From positions 1 through 43,416 of the forward strand of contig CAZQKM010000019.1 in assembly GCA_964593925.1 (NCBI GenBank): a DNA stretch of 43,416 nucleotides. Direction: 5' to 3'. Below the pieces are notes generated by a model. That model did not search any database. It worked only from the letters and a program-made list of their open reading frames with translations, and was not told the DNA's origin. The DNA comes from Oleidesulfovibrio sp964593925. GTDB taxonomy: Bacteria > Desulfobacterota > Desulfovibrionia > Desulfovibrionales > Desulfovibrionaceae. Position numbers and translations under genes: made by a program. Positions 25,497 to 33,319 of the stretch are shown here, one piece after another (the first letter of the stretch is position 1; the number at the start of each line of letters is the position of its first letter).

Positions 25497-26180
25497 CTAA
25501 AGGACCTGCTCTCCCTTTGCTACTGCCGCCAGCAGCTCTTTATCCATGATGGTGATCATGCGCCCCTCCATGGCAATAACCTGATGAGATACAAGCCGGG
25601 CAAAAGCCCGCGACAAGCTTTCGCGTGCAGTCCCCAACAGACCTGCCAGCAGATGCTTGGAAATATCAAGCCTAATAACCTCACCATCAGATGTACCTGT
25701 ACTGATGTGTAGCAGGTACACAGCCAGTCGCCGTGGAATTTCATGCAGGGTTAATGCCTCCACTTGCCGTGTAAACATCTGCAACCTGAGAGAAAGTGTT
25801 GCCAGCATGTTCAAAGCCAGTGCAGGATCGCCAGTAATACAGTGCACAATATCCTTGCGGGAAAGAAATAAAATTTTACCCGGCTCAAGAGCCATGGCAC
25901 TGGCAGGAAATACTCCATTCTGGAATACGGCAACTTCACCAAAAGGCTCGCCTGGACCAAAAATATGCATAACTGCCTCACGCCCATCCAATGTTGCCTT
26001 GTATATTTTCACCCGCCCCTCAAGCACTATATACAACCCCTCCGCCAGCTTGCCTTCTGCAAAAATAACCTGACCCTTGCTTACGGCCCTGTCCACGGCT
26101 ATAGAAGCCACGGAAGTAATCTGAGCGTCGGACAAGCCCTTGAATAGCGTAATGTGCTTTAAAAAAAATGGGTCTGCCAT
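25497..26180 (-). CDS. Crp/Fnr family transcriptional regulator
   Basis: This 227-residue regulator has an N-terminal cyclic-nucleotide-binding-like beta barrel (about residues 10-120, with Gly-Glu-Pro-Phe-Gly-Glu near 78-82), a dimerisation helix, and a winged helix-turn-helix (about 174-197, Leu-Ala-Gly-Leu-Leu-Gly-Thr-Ala-Arg-Glu-Ser-Leu-Ser-Arg). It has only one Cys (114), so it is not an Fnr-type iron-sulfur sensor, and the usual cAMP-contact Arg-Ser pair is absent. It may sense another ligand, such as haem-bound NO or CO as in the Dnr/HcpR subgroups, but this is not decidable here. GGGAGG lies seven bases before the ATG. Confidence 0.88.
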   Translation of the reverse strand: MADPFFLKHITLFKGLSDAQITSVASIAVDRAVSKGQVIFAEGKLAEGLYIVLEGRVKIYKATLDGREAVMHIFGPGEPFGEVAVFQNGVFPASAMALEPGKILFLSRKDIVHCITGDPALALNMLATLSLRLQMFTRQVEALTLHEIPRRLAVYLLHISTGTSDGEVIRLDISKHLLAGLLGTARESLSRAFARLVSHQVIAMEGRMITIMDKELLAAVAKGEQVL

Positions 26181-26235
26181 GTAAAATCCTCCCTATCAGG
26201 CTTGCCCGATAAAACACCTGTGCGATATCATTGGG

Positions 26236-26264
26236 TTGACAGGCACAAGCCCGCAGCAGATACG
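26236..26264 (+). promoter_or_regulatory. predicted sigma-70 promoter of the 91-residue protein gene
   Basis: A perfect -35 box TTGACA at 26236-26241 is followed after 17 bases by GATACG at 26259-26264, a moderate -10 match. It drives towards the ATG at 26327. It lies in the divergent gap next to the Crp/Fnr gene, so that regulator could act here, but no clear symmetric binding site was found. Confidence 0.5.
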
Positions 26265-26326
26265 AAGATCTGGTCTATGCAGCTGCGACGGAAAAAACTG
26301 CCATACTGTACGAAGGAGTGTATACC

Positions 26327-26602
26327 ATGGCAAGTATGCCACAAAATATAGCGACCCGTATAGAAGACTTACTGCGAGAAGAGTTGCAGGAGCTGGGTAT
26401 CAACCCCGAAGCATTGCCCCCCCATGAAATAACAGCCCACATGCGCTGTGAAGTACACCCTGACAAGAGTATGGTCTATATGTGGAAAGAGCAGCCCATA
26501 TTGCGCATCGTACCGGAAGATACCGGTGACGGCCACACCACATGGCGTATGTTCACGCGTGATGACACAGCAGCTATGCCCGGCAAGCTTCTTCCCCAGT
26601 AA
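26327..26602 (+). CDS. small soluble protein of unknown function
   Basis: This 91-residue protein is acidic and Met-rich at the start. It has a predicted amphipathic helix (Ile-Glu-Asp-Leu-Leu-Arg-Glu-Glu-Leu-Gln-Glu-Leu) followed by short strands (Met-Val-Tyr-Met-Trp-Lys-Glu-Gln-Pro-Ile-Leu-Arg-Ile-Val). There is no signal peptide or membrane helix and just one Cys. It is a real gene judging by AAGGAG eight bases before the ATG, a promoter-like sequence upstream and coding-like composition. I do not recognise the family. It lies divergent from the Crp/Fnr regulator, which may control it. Confidence 0.7.
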   Translation: MASMPQNIATRIEDLLREELQELGINPEALPPHEITAHMRCEVHPDKSMVYMWKEQPILRIVPEDTGDGHTTWRMFTRDDTAAMPGKLLPQ

Positions 26603-27079
26603 CTAGTACCTGCGGTCCTTTCCCCTACCCTGATCGTAGAAAGCAGAAATCACATACCCTCCAGATCTGACAACGCCATCAGGCTTTGGGTAAGACTTTT
26701 CAGCTCGTGTCCCACACATTCTACCAATACAGCCTGCACAGCAAGACAGTATCTGAGGGGTATCTTTGGCCATCGGGCAAGGCCAAAAAGCACGGACAGT
26801 AGTAAAATTTTTGCCGAAGCGGCTTGCTACTGCTCTGATATTCCCGTGTTTTGGCTTTGGCGAGTGTATACATACATATGCGGGGCAACCAGCACCAGCG
26901 GGAACCTGACCGCCCCTCTATATGTTTGTCTGCCCAGCTTGTTCCCCTTGTTCCTAAAGACAGCTTCTTTAACAGCACTGAACCCTGTCTATGCCTGCAT
27001 ACAAAACGTCCCGCTCGTAAAATGCGAGCGGGACGCCATGTTTCAAATAGGTTAGCGTTGCCCAAAATGATGCGTAAAC
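26603..27079. other. intergenic region between convergent genes
   Basis: The only clear element is the gltX terminator at 27008-27034. The open frames crossing this stretch, including a minus-strand one of about 110 codons that runs through the terminator, have no recognisable content or ribosome site. I looked for tRNA and signal-recognition-particle RNA shapes and saw none that hold up. Confidence 0.5.
27008..27034 (-). terminator. Rho-independent terminator of gltX
   Basis: A perfect ten-base GC-rich stem (27008-27017 against 27025-27034) with a seven-base loop is followed on the minus strand by GTTTTGT, giving the classical hairpin plus T-run. It sits 46 bases past the gltX stop. Confidence 0.85.
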
Positions 27080-28474
27080 TTATAGTGCCATCGCACGGTC
27101 AAGCCGCCCAAGGGTACGGTCTTTACCAAGCAGCCCCATCACAGCAGCAAGATCAGGACCGCCCATACTACCCAATAAGGCCACACGTAAAGGCGGCCCC
27201 ACCATTTTAAACTTAAGGCCATTGTCTGCCACATACTGTTGCAGCATATAATGCGCTGCCTGTCCATCAAACGGATCACAACCCGCAAAAGCACTACGCA
27301 AGGCATGCAGGTGGGCCCGCCCTTCCTCGCTCAACGCTTTAGCAACAGCGCCGGTATCAAAAACAAGGTCTGCATCAGCACACAGTACAGGCTGCATGGC
27401 CGTTGCCAACTCCAAAAGGTCTCGAGCACGCTCCTTGTACATCCCCACAGCCGCTGCCAGGCAGACATCATCAATAACTCCATATCCGGCATCAGCAAGA
27501 AAAGGACGTACCAACAGCGCCAGTTCGGTATCAGGAGTTGCCTTGATATATTGTGCATTGAGCCAAAGTAGCTTGTCAGGGTCAAACCCTGCCGCGGAAC
27601 GTGAAAGACTGTCTGTGCTAAAAAGCGCCACCAGTTCCTGTAATGTAAATTTTTCCTGATCCTTATGGGACCAGCCAAGACGTACAAGATAATTCACCAA
27701 CGCATGGGGCAGTATGCCGGCCTGCTTGTATTCGATGACGGCTTTGGCTCCATGGCGTTTGGACAACTTTTGCCTGTCCGAACCAAGAATCATAGGGACA
27801 TGCCCAAACAAAGGCACAGACAACCTCAAAGCCTCGTAAAGCAGAATCTGCTTGGGGGTATTGTTTACATGATCATCACCCCGTAACACATGCGTCACCC
27901 CCATGGTAGCATCATCCACCACCACGGCCAAGTTGTACGTGGCAGAGCCGTCTGCTCGACGCAGAATCATGTCATCCAGCTCGACATTTTCAAAAGCAAT
28001 GGGACCTTTGACCAAGTCGGTGAATATTGTTTTTCCACTTTGCGGCGCTTTTAGGCGTACCACACAGCCCGGCCCGCCTGTCAGGCCAAGCTTCCGACAA
28101 TGCCCGTCATATTTAGGCTTTGCCCCGCGCTCCCGAGCTGCCTCGCGCATGGCTTCCACTTCATCAGGGCTACACTGGCACCAATAGGCTTTGCCTTCTT
28201 CCAGCAAGCGGTCAATATATGCATTGTATACCTCTGCACGGTGGCTCTGGTATACTGGCTCACCGTCCCAATCCAAGCCAAGCCATGCCATGGATGCTAA
28301 AATGGCATCTGTATATTCCTGCTTTGAACGCTGGCCATCAGTATCCTCAATCCGTAATACAAACTGACCTTGGCAATGACGGGCCAGCAACCAACTGAAC
28401 ACGGCGGTACGCGCGCCGCCAAGATGCAAGTGCCCCGTGGGGCTGGGTGCAAACCTCGTAACAACCTTACTCAT
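27080..28474 (-). CDS. gltX: glutamyl-tRNA synthetase
   Basis: This 464-residue class I aminoacyl-tRNA synthetase charges tRNA with glutamate. It has the HIGH-type motif at the N-terminus (Pro-Ser-Pro-Thr-Gly-His-Leu-His-Leu-Gly-Gly), a Cys-Gln-Cys and later Cys pattern near residues 98-126 typical of a zinc-binding insert, and the KMSKS-type Lys-Leu-Ser-Lys-Arg-His-Gly near 240. Length is normal for the family. GAGG lies seven bases before the ATG. The 214 bases upstream hold a 12-base palindrome GCATGATCATGC at 28525-28536. Without the genomic context I cannot say whether it is the discriminating or non-discriminating form. Confidence 0.97.
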   Translation of the reverse strand: MSKVVTRFAPSPTGHLHLGGARTAVFSWLLARHCQGQFVLRIEDTDGQRSKQEYTDAILASMAWLGLDWDGEPVYQSHRAEVYNAYIDRLLEEGKAYWCQCSPDEVEAMREAARERGAKPKYDGHCRKLGLTGGPGCVVRLKAPQSGKTIFTDLVKGPIAFENVELDDMILRRADGSATYNLAVVVDDATMGVTHVLRGDDHVNNTPKQILLYEALRLSVPLFGHVPMILGSDRQKLSKRHGAKAVIEYKQAGILPHALVNYLVRLGWSHKDQEKFTLQELVALFSTDSLSRSAAGFDPDKLLWLNAQYIKATPDTELALLVRPFLADAGYGVIDDVCLAAAVGMYKERARDLLELATAMQPVLCADADLVFDTGAVAKALSEEGRAHLHALRSAFAGCDPFDGQAAHYMLQQYVADNGLKFKMVGPPLRVALLGSMGGPDLAAVMGLLGKDRTLGRLDRAMAL

Positions 28475-28688
28475 ACAATATCCTCATATGCCTTTGTCAT
28501 ACAAAAGCGTCGATATCTGAAGCCGCATGATCATGCTTACCAGCTTCGTTTCTTACTACCCCAAAAACATATCCACACGCCCCAAAAGTAGGCAGGCATA
28601 CACACCAACGCCACAGCTACCCTGACAGCAGACCACAAGAATGCTTATGGTCTTGCTCCAGACGAATGGAAAAACCACCGTAAAAAAA

Positions 28689-29570
28689 CTAGACGATGAC
28701 CACCGTGCACTTACGCTGCCAATCCACAGGATGATAAGTCAATTTTGCCTTACGCAGTCCCTCGTCCCCCAAGTCCTGTTCGCGATTGATGTACGCGTAT
28801 CCTGTTCCCTCGCGCTCCACAAACATCTGATTGATTGCCTGGTATACGCCGCGGTACTCCTCGCGGGCCTTTTCAAAATGTACCACCATGGTATCTTCCG
28901 TCAAAGCTTCACCCACGGTATAGGCCACCATCAGGCCATCCACATACAACGTCCCGCCCCTAAGCCCCGGTATAGTGTCCCAATGCTCCAGAATACGTAC
29001 CACAGCCTCATTTTCAGCCAACAAGGATTCGGATTCTTCACACTCACGCGAACGACACCACTCACGCTGCAGTTGCAGCACAGCCTCTATGCAATCCGCT
29101 GTCATGGGGTGATACTGCCAGCTATATTGCTTTTTGAAGCCATTCACATGGTTTCTTTTTTTATGATATTTATTGCCAGCAAGCGTAGCCAGTTTTTCCG
29201 CAAGGTATACATAATCCCATTGGTCACGGGATTCTATGACCTGTACGCCTCCCCTCAGTCGCTTCTGCCATACTGTTGCAAGCTGCTCCGGCACCCGGAT
29301 AAACGCTCTACCCGGCACCATCATGGGGCACTGGGGCCAGTCCTTCACCACAGCCCAGTCACCCACAGGAGCCCAATAATACACCTCTGGCTTTGTCTGT
29401 CGTATCCAAAACAAATTGGGGGTACGGCCAAGTTCAATACCATACTCCAGAGCCCAACCCCACAGATTGGTAAAGCTGTAATCAGAAGTACGTACCGGCG
29501 TTTTGGCAAAAAACGCATTGTACTCTGCCATTACATCCATGCTGATGGGACGAAATTCCACTGTATGCAC
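28689..29570 (-). CDS. DUF2156 (phosphatidylglycerol lysyltransferase C-terminal-like) protein
   Basis: This 293-residue soluble protein with a tandem GNAT-like fold corresponds to the DUF2156 / LPG synthetase C-terminal domain. Its C-terminus carries the diagnostic Tyr-Ile-Asn-Arg-Glu-Gln-Asp-Leu-Gly, then Leu-Arg-Lys-Ala-Lys and Tyr-His-Pro. In MprF this domain transfers lysine or alanine to lipid; the stand-alone soluble form has no membrane flippase part and its acceptor is unknown. The start is a GTG at 29570, 21 bases after the MATE stop, with AGGGAG about ten bases upstream. It likely shares an operon with the MATE gene. Confidence 0.85.
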   Translation of the reverse strand: MHTVEFRPISMDVMAEYNAFFAKTPVRTSDYSFTNLWGWALEYGIELGRTPNLFWIRQTKPEVYYWAPVGDWAVVKDWPQCPMMVPGRAFIRVPEQLATVWQKRLRGGVQVIESRDQWDYVYLAEKLATLAGNKYHKKRNHVNGFKKQYSWQYHPMTADCIEAVLQLQREWCRSRECEESESLLAENEAVVRILEHWDTIPGLRGGTLYVDGLMVAYTVGEALTEDTMVVHFEKAREEYRGVYQAINQMFVEREGTGYAYINREQDLGDEGLRKAKLTYHPVDWQRKCTVVIV

Positions 29571-29591
29571 CAGATTATCACTCCCTGTTTA

Positions 29592-31043
29592 TCAGGAAAC
29601 CGTGTCCCCACTTTTACGGGATATATCACCATTACGCTTGATCATGCTAAAACGGCTCCAGTCGTGATACAGAAAAAGCCAAAACATAATCGTGGACTGA
29701 AACACCTGTGAAATGAGCATGGCCACAAATACGCCTTCGGAATTTTGCCACACATGGTGCCCCATCACATATGCCACCGGCAAACGCACCAGCCATGTAG
29801 CAGAACTGTATACAATAAATGTATAGACAGTGGCCCCTGCCCCGGTCATGATACCGCCCATGGTCATACTGGCCACGGTAAAAGGAACGGATATAAGATT
29901 GTACTTGAGGTATACGGCTGCTTGAGCTTGCACCAACGGTTCAGGCGATAAAAAAGCACATATACGGGCAACAAAGGGCCACATCCCCACCGCCACCAAG
30001 CTCAACGAACCGCAGGCAATAAACAGTAGCCGTAGGGCCACACGCTTTGCCTCCTCTTTTTGCCCCGCACCCAGATAATGTCCCACCAGAATACTGGCAG
30101 TCATATTAAAGGCAAAAGCCGGCAAAAAAAGTAATGCTTCTATACGCATGCCGGCAGTCATCCCTGCCAGGGTATCTTCGCTGGCCAACGGCAACGAGCC
30201 CGTAATAGCAAAAAGCACCAAGTATCCTGCCTGCCACATGATCTGCATACCGCCGGCGGGCAGCGCCACCTTGAGCAGGTAAGGCCCGGCACGGCGTGCC
30301 CAGCGCCACGGTGCTGGCGTATCATAGCGCCACAGACCTTTTTTCCACAGCATCACAAGACTAAAAACAGCACCAGCTGAAACAGAAAAAAATGTGGCCC
30401 ATGCAACCCCGGCATAGCCCATTTTGGGCAGCCCCCACCAGCCAAGTCCCAAGCCGAAATCAGCCACAGCATTCACAAGGCTCACCAGCATCATGCAAAC
30501 AAGAGGAATATGGACTAACGTACGTGCTCGAAACGCCGCATTACTGATGTTCAACATATAGTACATGGGCAGCACATACAAATACACGTCATAAAAATAC
30601 GCTGTCACAGGTCGGATACGCTCTGGAACCTGTAGTAAGTCGAGAAAAAGCTCTTTGGCAAAAAATCCGCATGCCAGAACCAGCACACTTACGGCCAGTC
30701 CCAGCTTGAGCACCAGTGCCACATAGCGCTGTGCCCGTTTGGGTAACCCTGCTCCCATTGACTGGCCAATGGTCGCTACAGCAGCATTGGCAACAGCAAT
30801 GGCTACAACCAACAAAAAAAACATACACTGCGTAATAATCCCCAGTGACGCCTGCACATCCTGATGGATTCTACCCGCTACCCATACGTCCACAAAACCA
30901 ATGAGAAAATGAAAAAACATCATGACCATCTGCGGCCATGTAAGGCTGAAAATGGCGGTATCAGACCCCCGCCCTGCCCAAGGGCTAAAACGCCCCAGTG
31001 CACCAGGTGCGGACAATTTGACAGATGAATGCGCGGAAGCCAT
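29592..31043 (-). CDS. MATE family multidrug/metabolite exporter
   Basis: This 483-residue inner-membrane transporter has twelve predicted helices in two halves of six, with MATE-typical stretches such as Gly-Phe-Val-Asp-Val-Trp-Val-Ala-Gly in helix 1-2 and Val-Gly-His-Tyr-Leu-Gly-Ala-Gly in the second half. MATE proteins export cationic drugs or metabolites with sodium or proton influx. I chose the ATG at 31043 (Met-Ala-Ser-Ala-His), which places helix 1 at about residue 35. The frame is open upstream but that part looks non-coding. It is followed closely by the DUF2156 gene. Confidence 0.92.
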   Translation of the reverse strand: MASAHSSVKLSAPGALGRFSPWAGRGSDTAIFSLTWPQMVMMFFHFLIGFVDVWVAGRIHQDVQASLGIITQCMFFLLVVAIAVANAAVATIGQSMGAGLPKRAQRYVALVLKLGLAVSVLVLACGFFAKELFLDLLQVPERIRPVTAYFYDVYLYVLPMYYMLNISNAAFRARTLVHIPLVCMMLVSLVNAVADFGLGLGWWGLPKMGYAGVAWATFFSVSAGAVFSLVMLWKKGLWRYDTPAPWRWARRAGPYLLKVALPAGGMQIMWQAGYLVLFAITGSLPLASEDTLAGMTAGMRIEALLFLPAFAFNMTASILVGHYLGAGQKEEAKRVALRLLFIACGSLSLVAVGMWPFVARICAFLSPEPLVQAQAAVYLKYNLISVPFTVASMTMGGIMTGAGATVYTFIVYSSATWLVRLPVAYVMGHHVWQNSEGVFVAMLISQVFQSTIMFWLFLYHDWSRFSMIKRNGDISRKSGDTVS

Positions 31044-31188
31044 AAGATACCAGCCTCGGAAAAATGTACTTGCCCTGCAAAAACAATCAACAATATGGCA
31101 AACGTTACATCGTGCCTCAGTTCCCAAGACAGGTCAACAAACTATACCCAAATACTGTAAAAGCATCTCGTATGCTGCCCCCAACAGC

Positions 31189-32202
31189 CTACGTTTCCAA
31201 AACATCTCCCACAGGGAGCTGATGAACACAGCCGCCTTCGTCCTTCAGCAGTAGCCTTCCACTATCATCCACATCCAGCACCTGCCCTGTAATCACAGCA
31301 TCCCCCCTGCCTAAACGGATATGATGTCCTACGATATGAGAGCATGACTTCCAACGGCTCACCACCGCACTTTCACCCTGAGTGCAAAATAACGTATACC
31401 ATTCCTCCAGTGCTTCCAGGACATGCCGAGCCACGGGTGCGCGAGGAATCCTCCAGCCCTCTGGAGCCTGCTCGGCCACTCCTGCCATATGCTCACCTGT
31501 CACAGCTTCGCACAGCGAAATAGCCGTATCAGGCACTTCCAACCCCAACTTGCTACTGTCTGCAGACACATTAATACCCACACCAAGCACAGCGTAGTCC
31601 AGCATGTCCGCAACCACCCCTGCCTCCACCAGGACCCCGCAAACCTTGCGTTGATGTATCAGCACGTCATTGGGCCACTTGGCAACAGCAGGCAAGCCTG
31701 TCATCTTACGTACAGCTTCAGTAACAGCAGCCGCTGTCAGCAAGGTTAATACGGGTACATTTTGCAGTGTACATCCGGGCCGCAGCAGCACAGACATGTA
31801 TACGCCGCCGCCAGCTGGCGAATGCCATGTCCTGCCCTGCCGACCACGGCCGGCTGTCTGTTGCTCAGCAAGCACAACCGTGCCTTCCGCAGCGCCCTGC
31901 TCCGCCAACACCCGTGCCTCCATATTGGTGGAGGGTGTGCTGGCAAAATATACCACACGCCCCTGTCCAAAACATGCGGTACGCAAACCATACCGAACTG
32001 CTTCATCCCGCAACGTATCCGCATCTCCCCCCAAGCGATAGCCATGCCGCGTTACGGCCTCCACAGGGTAGCCGACCTCTTTGAGCAATCGCATGTGCTT
32101 GGACACAGCCGCACGCGAGATACCAAGCTCCCGCCCCAATGTAGAACCTGAAACCCACTGCCCGGGATGTGCGTGCAAGATTCGCAATATACTCAGACGC
32201 AC
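31189..32202 (-). CDS. birA: biotin-protein ligase / biotin operon repressor BirA
   Basis: This 337-residue bifunctional protein has an N-terminal winged helix (Arg-Glu-Leu-Gly-Ile-Ser-Arg-Ala-Ala-Val-Ser-Lys-His), then the ligase domain with Gly-Arg-Gly-Arg-Gln-Gly-Arg-Thr-Trp (biotin/AMP loop) and Lys-Trp-Pro-Asn-Asp, and a C-terminal SH3-like cap. It biotinylates carboxylases and represses bio genes. I prefer the GTG at 32202, which follows AAAGG seven bases upstream and matches where BirA proteins begin. The frame's ATG at 32247 has no Shine-Dalgarno and would put part of the BirA operator inside the gene. Confidence 0.93.
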   Translation of the reverse strand: MRLSILRILHAHPGQWVSGSTLGRELGISRAAVSKHMRLLKEVGYPVEAVTRHGYRLGGDADTLRDEAVRYGLRTACFGQGRVVYFASTPSTNMEARVLAEQGAAEGTVVLAEQQTAGRGRQGRTWHSPAGGGVYMSVLLRPGCTLQNVPVLTLLTAAAVTEAVRKMTGLPAVAKWPNDVLIHQRKVCGVLVEAGVVADMLDYAVLGVGINVSADSSKLGLEVPDTAISLCEAVTGEHMAGVAEQAPEGWRIPRAPVARHVLEALEEWYTLFCTQGESAVVSRWKSCSHIVGHHIRLGRGDAVITGQVLDVDDSGRLLLKDEGGCVHQLPVGDVLET

Positions 32203-32235
32203 GTGCTCGCCTTTGGAATCCTTTATCACAGTCAA

Positions 32236-32268
32236 TTGTAAACCCATATTAAAATAAAATGTTGACAA
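32236..32268. promoter_or_regulatory. BirA operator between birA and bioB
   Basis: TTGTAAACC at 32236-32244, then 15 bases, then TGTTGACAA at 32260-32268. This is very close to the bacterial BirA box, an inverted repeat TTGTAAACC-N14-16-GGTTTACAA. The right half-site contains TTGACA (32262-32267), a -35 box pointing towards bioB, so BirA binding would block bio transcription. The gap to both gene starts suits repression of the bio operon and perhaps autoregulation of birA. Confidence 0.9.
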
Positions 32269-32347
32269 TATAAAATACCACACGCTACACCCCTTCCAGC
32301 CACTGACCCCATACCCTGTTGGCGTGGGTGACCATCAAGGATTGTAT

Positions 32348-33319
32348 ATGCTCATCGACTACACCGCACTATGCCAACGTATTGTACACACCCCAGGCCT
32401 GGCTGCCACACCAGACGAAGCTGAGCGCCTTCTTGCCTTACCCCCCAGAGACACTCTGCCGTTATTGGCATGTGCCCAACGCATCCGGCAAGCGCACAGC
32501 CCCACTGTATTTACATGCGCCATCATTAATGCGCGCTCAGGGCGCTGTGCCGAAAACTGCGCATTTTGTGCTCAATCAGCGCATCATGGCACCAATGCAC
32601 CCATATATGATATGCTCTCCGTCACTGAGCTTATTCGGCGTGCCCAATGTTTTGCCGAAGCCGGTGTCAACAGGCTTGGAATTGTCATTAGCGGCACGCG
32701 CCCCGGCATACGCGAAATTGACAGTGTATGTGAAGCCATACAACGCATTACAAAAAAAACATCGCTATCCATGTGTGCCTCGCTTGGCCTGATCACTGCC
32801 GAGCACGCGCAAATGCTCCACCAAGCGGGCCTTGAGCGTTACCACCACAATCTGGAAACCGCACGCAGCTTTTTTAACAACATATGTACCACCCATGACT
32901 ACGACGAAGCTGTGCATACCGTCAAACTCGCCCGACAGGCTGGCCTGCGCATCTGCTGTGGGGGTATTCTCGGTCTTGGTGAATCTTATGCGCACCTTAC
33001 CGAACTGGCCGCAGAGCTTGAGCAGCTTACCGTGGACTCCATTCCCATAAATTTCCTTACACCCATTGCCGGAACCCCGCTGGCAAAACAGCCTCCAATG
33101 CCGCCTTTTGAGGCGTTACGCGCCATTGCTGCATTCCGATTCATGCATCCTGAACAGGATATCCTTGTGGCTGGCGGACGCGAGAATACACTTGGCCAGT
33201 ACCGTTCATGGACCTTCATAAGCGGCGCCAACGGCCTTATGGTGGGTGACTACCTGACCACATCAGGCCAGGGGCTTACCCACGATTACGCCATGTTACG
33301 CGCCATGGGAGTTATCTAG
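32348..33319 (+). CDS. bioB: biotin synthase BioB
   Basis: This 323-residue radical SAM enzyme inserts sulfur into dethiobiotin. The radical SAM cluster motif is Cys67-x3-Cys71-x2-Cys74, followed by Ala-Gln-Ser; the Tyr-His-His-Asn-Leu-Glu-Thr motif and an Arg near residue 262 complete the typical pattern of BioB with its second, sacrificial [2Fe-2S] cluster. I chose the ATG at 32348 because AAGGA lies six bases upstream; a GTG eight codons earlier has no site. It is the first gene of the biotin operon, and its stop overlaps the bioA start. Confidence 0.95.
   Translation: MLIDYTALCQRIVHTPGLAATPDEAERLLALPPRDTLPLLACAQRIRQAHSPTVFTCAIINARSGRCAENCAFCAQSAHHGTNAPIYDMLSVTELIRRAQCFAEAGVNRLGIVISGTRPGIREIDSVCEAIQRITKKTSLSMCASLGLITAEHAQMLHQAGLERYHHNLETARSFFNNICTTHDYDEAVHTVKLARQAGLRICCGGILGLGESYAHLTELAAELEQLTVDSIPINFLTPIAGTPLAKQPPMPPFEALRAIAAFRFMHPEQDILVAGGRENTLGQYRSWTFISGANGLMVGDYLTTSGQGLTHDYAMLRAMGVI

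Noticed and set aside
26880..26960. Minus-strand stretch with a GGTCAGG-like piece, considered as signal recognition particle RNA
   Set aside because: The conserved GGAA tetraloop and paired asymmetric loop are not present in the right arrangement.
26721..27065. Minus-strand open frame of 114 codons downstream of gltX
   Set aside because: It runs through the gltX terminator hairpin and has an erratic Arg/Trp/Cys-rich translation; no sign of a real protein.
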